Assembly: GCA_014730285.1 (NCBI GenBank)
Contig: WJIM01000425.1
Coordinates: 1-6,227 of the forward strand
DNA: 6,227 bases
DNA from: Candidatus Zixiibacteriota bacterium
GTDB lineage: Bacteria; Zixibacteria; MSB-5A5; JAABVY01
Direction of reading: 5' to 3'
Under the pieces are notes generated by a model, which saw nothing but the letters and a program-made list of their open reading frames with translations, did not search any database and had not been told where the DNA came from. Within the stretch, counting starts at the first letter, position 1; the number at the start of each line of letters is the position of its first letter. A program made the translations under genes and the position numbers. Positions 5,325-6,227 of the stretch are shown piece by piece.

Positions 5325-6227
5325 GTGGATAGATATTATTTTTCGGCCATGGCTTCACGTATGCGTAGGTCTGAAATTCGTGAACTCCTGAAGCTGACAC
5401 GACAACCGGGCACGATTTCATTTGGCGGCGGACTTCCCGATCCCGAAATATTTCCTCGTAAGGCTGTGGAGGAGGCCTCAGTCAGGGCTATCCGTGAACA
5501 GGGCAACCTGGCATTGCAGTACAGCCCCACCGAGGGCGAACCGTTTATGAGAGAAGAGGCGGCGGCATTTATGACCCGCCTCGGAGATGAGATCACTCCC
5601 GAGGAGATGATTGTGGTATCATCTTCGCAGCAGGCGCTCGATTTATTATCGAAGGTTTTTGTCGATCCGGGAGATGCTATTATAATCGAACGTCCCAGCT
5701 ATGTGGGAGCCTTACAGGCATTTCGGGCACACGGGGCCGAGTTTCACGGCGTGGAAATGGATCATGACGGGATAATACCTTCCGAACTTGATAAGAAGAT
5801 CAAGGAATTGAAAGATGCCGGGAAGAGGGCAAAGTTTTTGTATCTGATCCCCGATTTTCAGAATCCCTCCGGAATAAATCTTTCGCTTGAAAGACGCAAA
5901 GAGGTAATCGAAATAGCCTCCAAACATGAAATTCTCATAATAGAGGACAGCCCGTACCGGGAGCTACGTTACGAAGGGGAACTTATCCCCTCCATGCGCT
6001 CGCTCGACAAAGAAAAACGCGTGGTGCAGATGAAAACCTTCTCGAAGATTTTCGTGCCGGGCTTCAGAGTGGGATGGCTGTCGGCGCCGCCAGAGGTTCT
6101 CGATAAGCTTGTGATGTGCAAGCAGAGCACCGATCTTTGCACTTCAGCTTTTGTATCTATGATAAGCGCCTATCTCCTCAGGGACGGCCATATCGAAAAG
6201 CAGATCGAGATCAGCAAAGAAGTGTAT
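5325..6227 (+). CDS. PLP-dependent class I/II aminotransferase, LysN/2-aminoadipate type (3' end outside window)
   Basis: The first 301 residues of a cytosolic fold-type I aminotransferase; family members are about 400 residues, so roughly a quarter is missing. It opens with RRSEIRELLKL then ISFGGGLPDPEIFP (31-44), the signature of the LysN (2-aminoadipate/aromatic/branched-chain) group. Other motifs are SSSQQALDLL (99-108) for cofactor phosphate contact, NPSG with Asn180, EDSPY with Asp208 and Tyr211 contacting the PLP ring, and TFSKIFVPGFRVGW with Schiff-base Lys241 and Arg248. No GntR helix-turn-helix precedes the domain, so it is a free enzyme rather than a MocR regulator. The substrate-carboxylate arginine expected near the C-terminus lies beyond the window. 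The amino-acid substrate cannot be fixed; 2-aminoadipate, aromatic and branched-chain amino acids are all possible. No lysine-biosynthesis gene is next to it here. Confidence 0.9.
   Translation, partial: MDRYYFSAMASRMRRSEIRELLKLTRQPGTISFGGGLPDPEIFPRKAVEEASVRAIREQGNLALQYSPTEGEPFMREEAAAFMTRLGDEITPEEMIVVSSSQQALDLLSKVFVDPGDAIIIERPSYVGALQAFRAHGAEFHGVEMDHDGIIPSELDKKIKELKDAGKRAKFLYLIPDFQNPSGINLSLERRKEVIEIASKHEILIIEDSPYRELRYEGELIPSMRSLDKEKRVVQMKTFSKIFVPGFRVGWLSAPPEVLDKLVMCKQSTDLCTSAFVSMISAYLLRDGHIEKQIEISKEVY

Overview
The window carries six genes, all on the + strand, in a bacterial layout with short intergenic gaps, Shine-Dalgarno-like sites and two good sigma-70-type promoters. There is no mobile element, tRNA, rRNA or CRISPR array. 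Gene content suggests a Gram-negative or candidate-phylum bacterium, perhaps of the wider FCB group. The main reason is the GlmU-like protein with an alternative nucleotidyltransferase domain, a family I associate with Bacteroidetes and relatives. This placement is an inference; no phylogenetic marker is present.

Layout. Bases 1-82 are a very AT-rich leader ending in a dyad over the ribosome binding site. Bases 83-754 encode a YhhQ/VUT-family membrane transporter (queuosine precursor uptake). A strong promoter at 773-800 precedes a 101-residue cysteine-rich zinc-ribbon protein of unknown function (855-1160). A second promoter at 1227-1255 precedes a carbohydrate block: a GlmU-like nucleotidyltransferase/left-handed beta-helix protein (1285-2577), a GalT-superfamily nucleotidylyltransferase (2691-3689) and glycogen synthase GlgA (3710-5200). 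GalT and GlgA are 20 nt apart and probably co-transcribed. After a 124-nt gap, a PLP-dependent class I/II aminotransferase of the LysN/2-aminoadipate type starts at a GTG (5325) and runs off the right edge.

How they work together. The central three genes look like a sugar-nucleotide and glycogen module. GlgA consumes ADP-glucose. The GalT-like enzyme carries the catalytic His-x-His-x-Gln and zinc ligands. From memory, its active-site and C-terminal sequence resemble the plant ADP-glucose phosphorylase branch more than E. coli GalT, so it might act on ADP-glucose rather than in galactose breakdown. That is the most interesting testable idea here. The transporter, zinc-ribbon protein and aminotransferase have no evident link to it.

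I did not find a clearly new multi-gene system. The items worth a second look are the possible reassignment of the GalT-like enzyme, the uncharacterised Cys-rich protein and its dyad-rich promoter, the atypical GlmU-like enzyme, and the dyad over the transporter's ribosome binding site.
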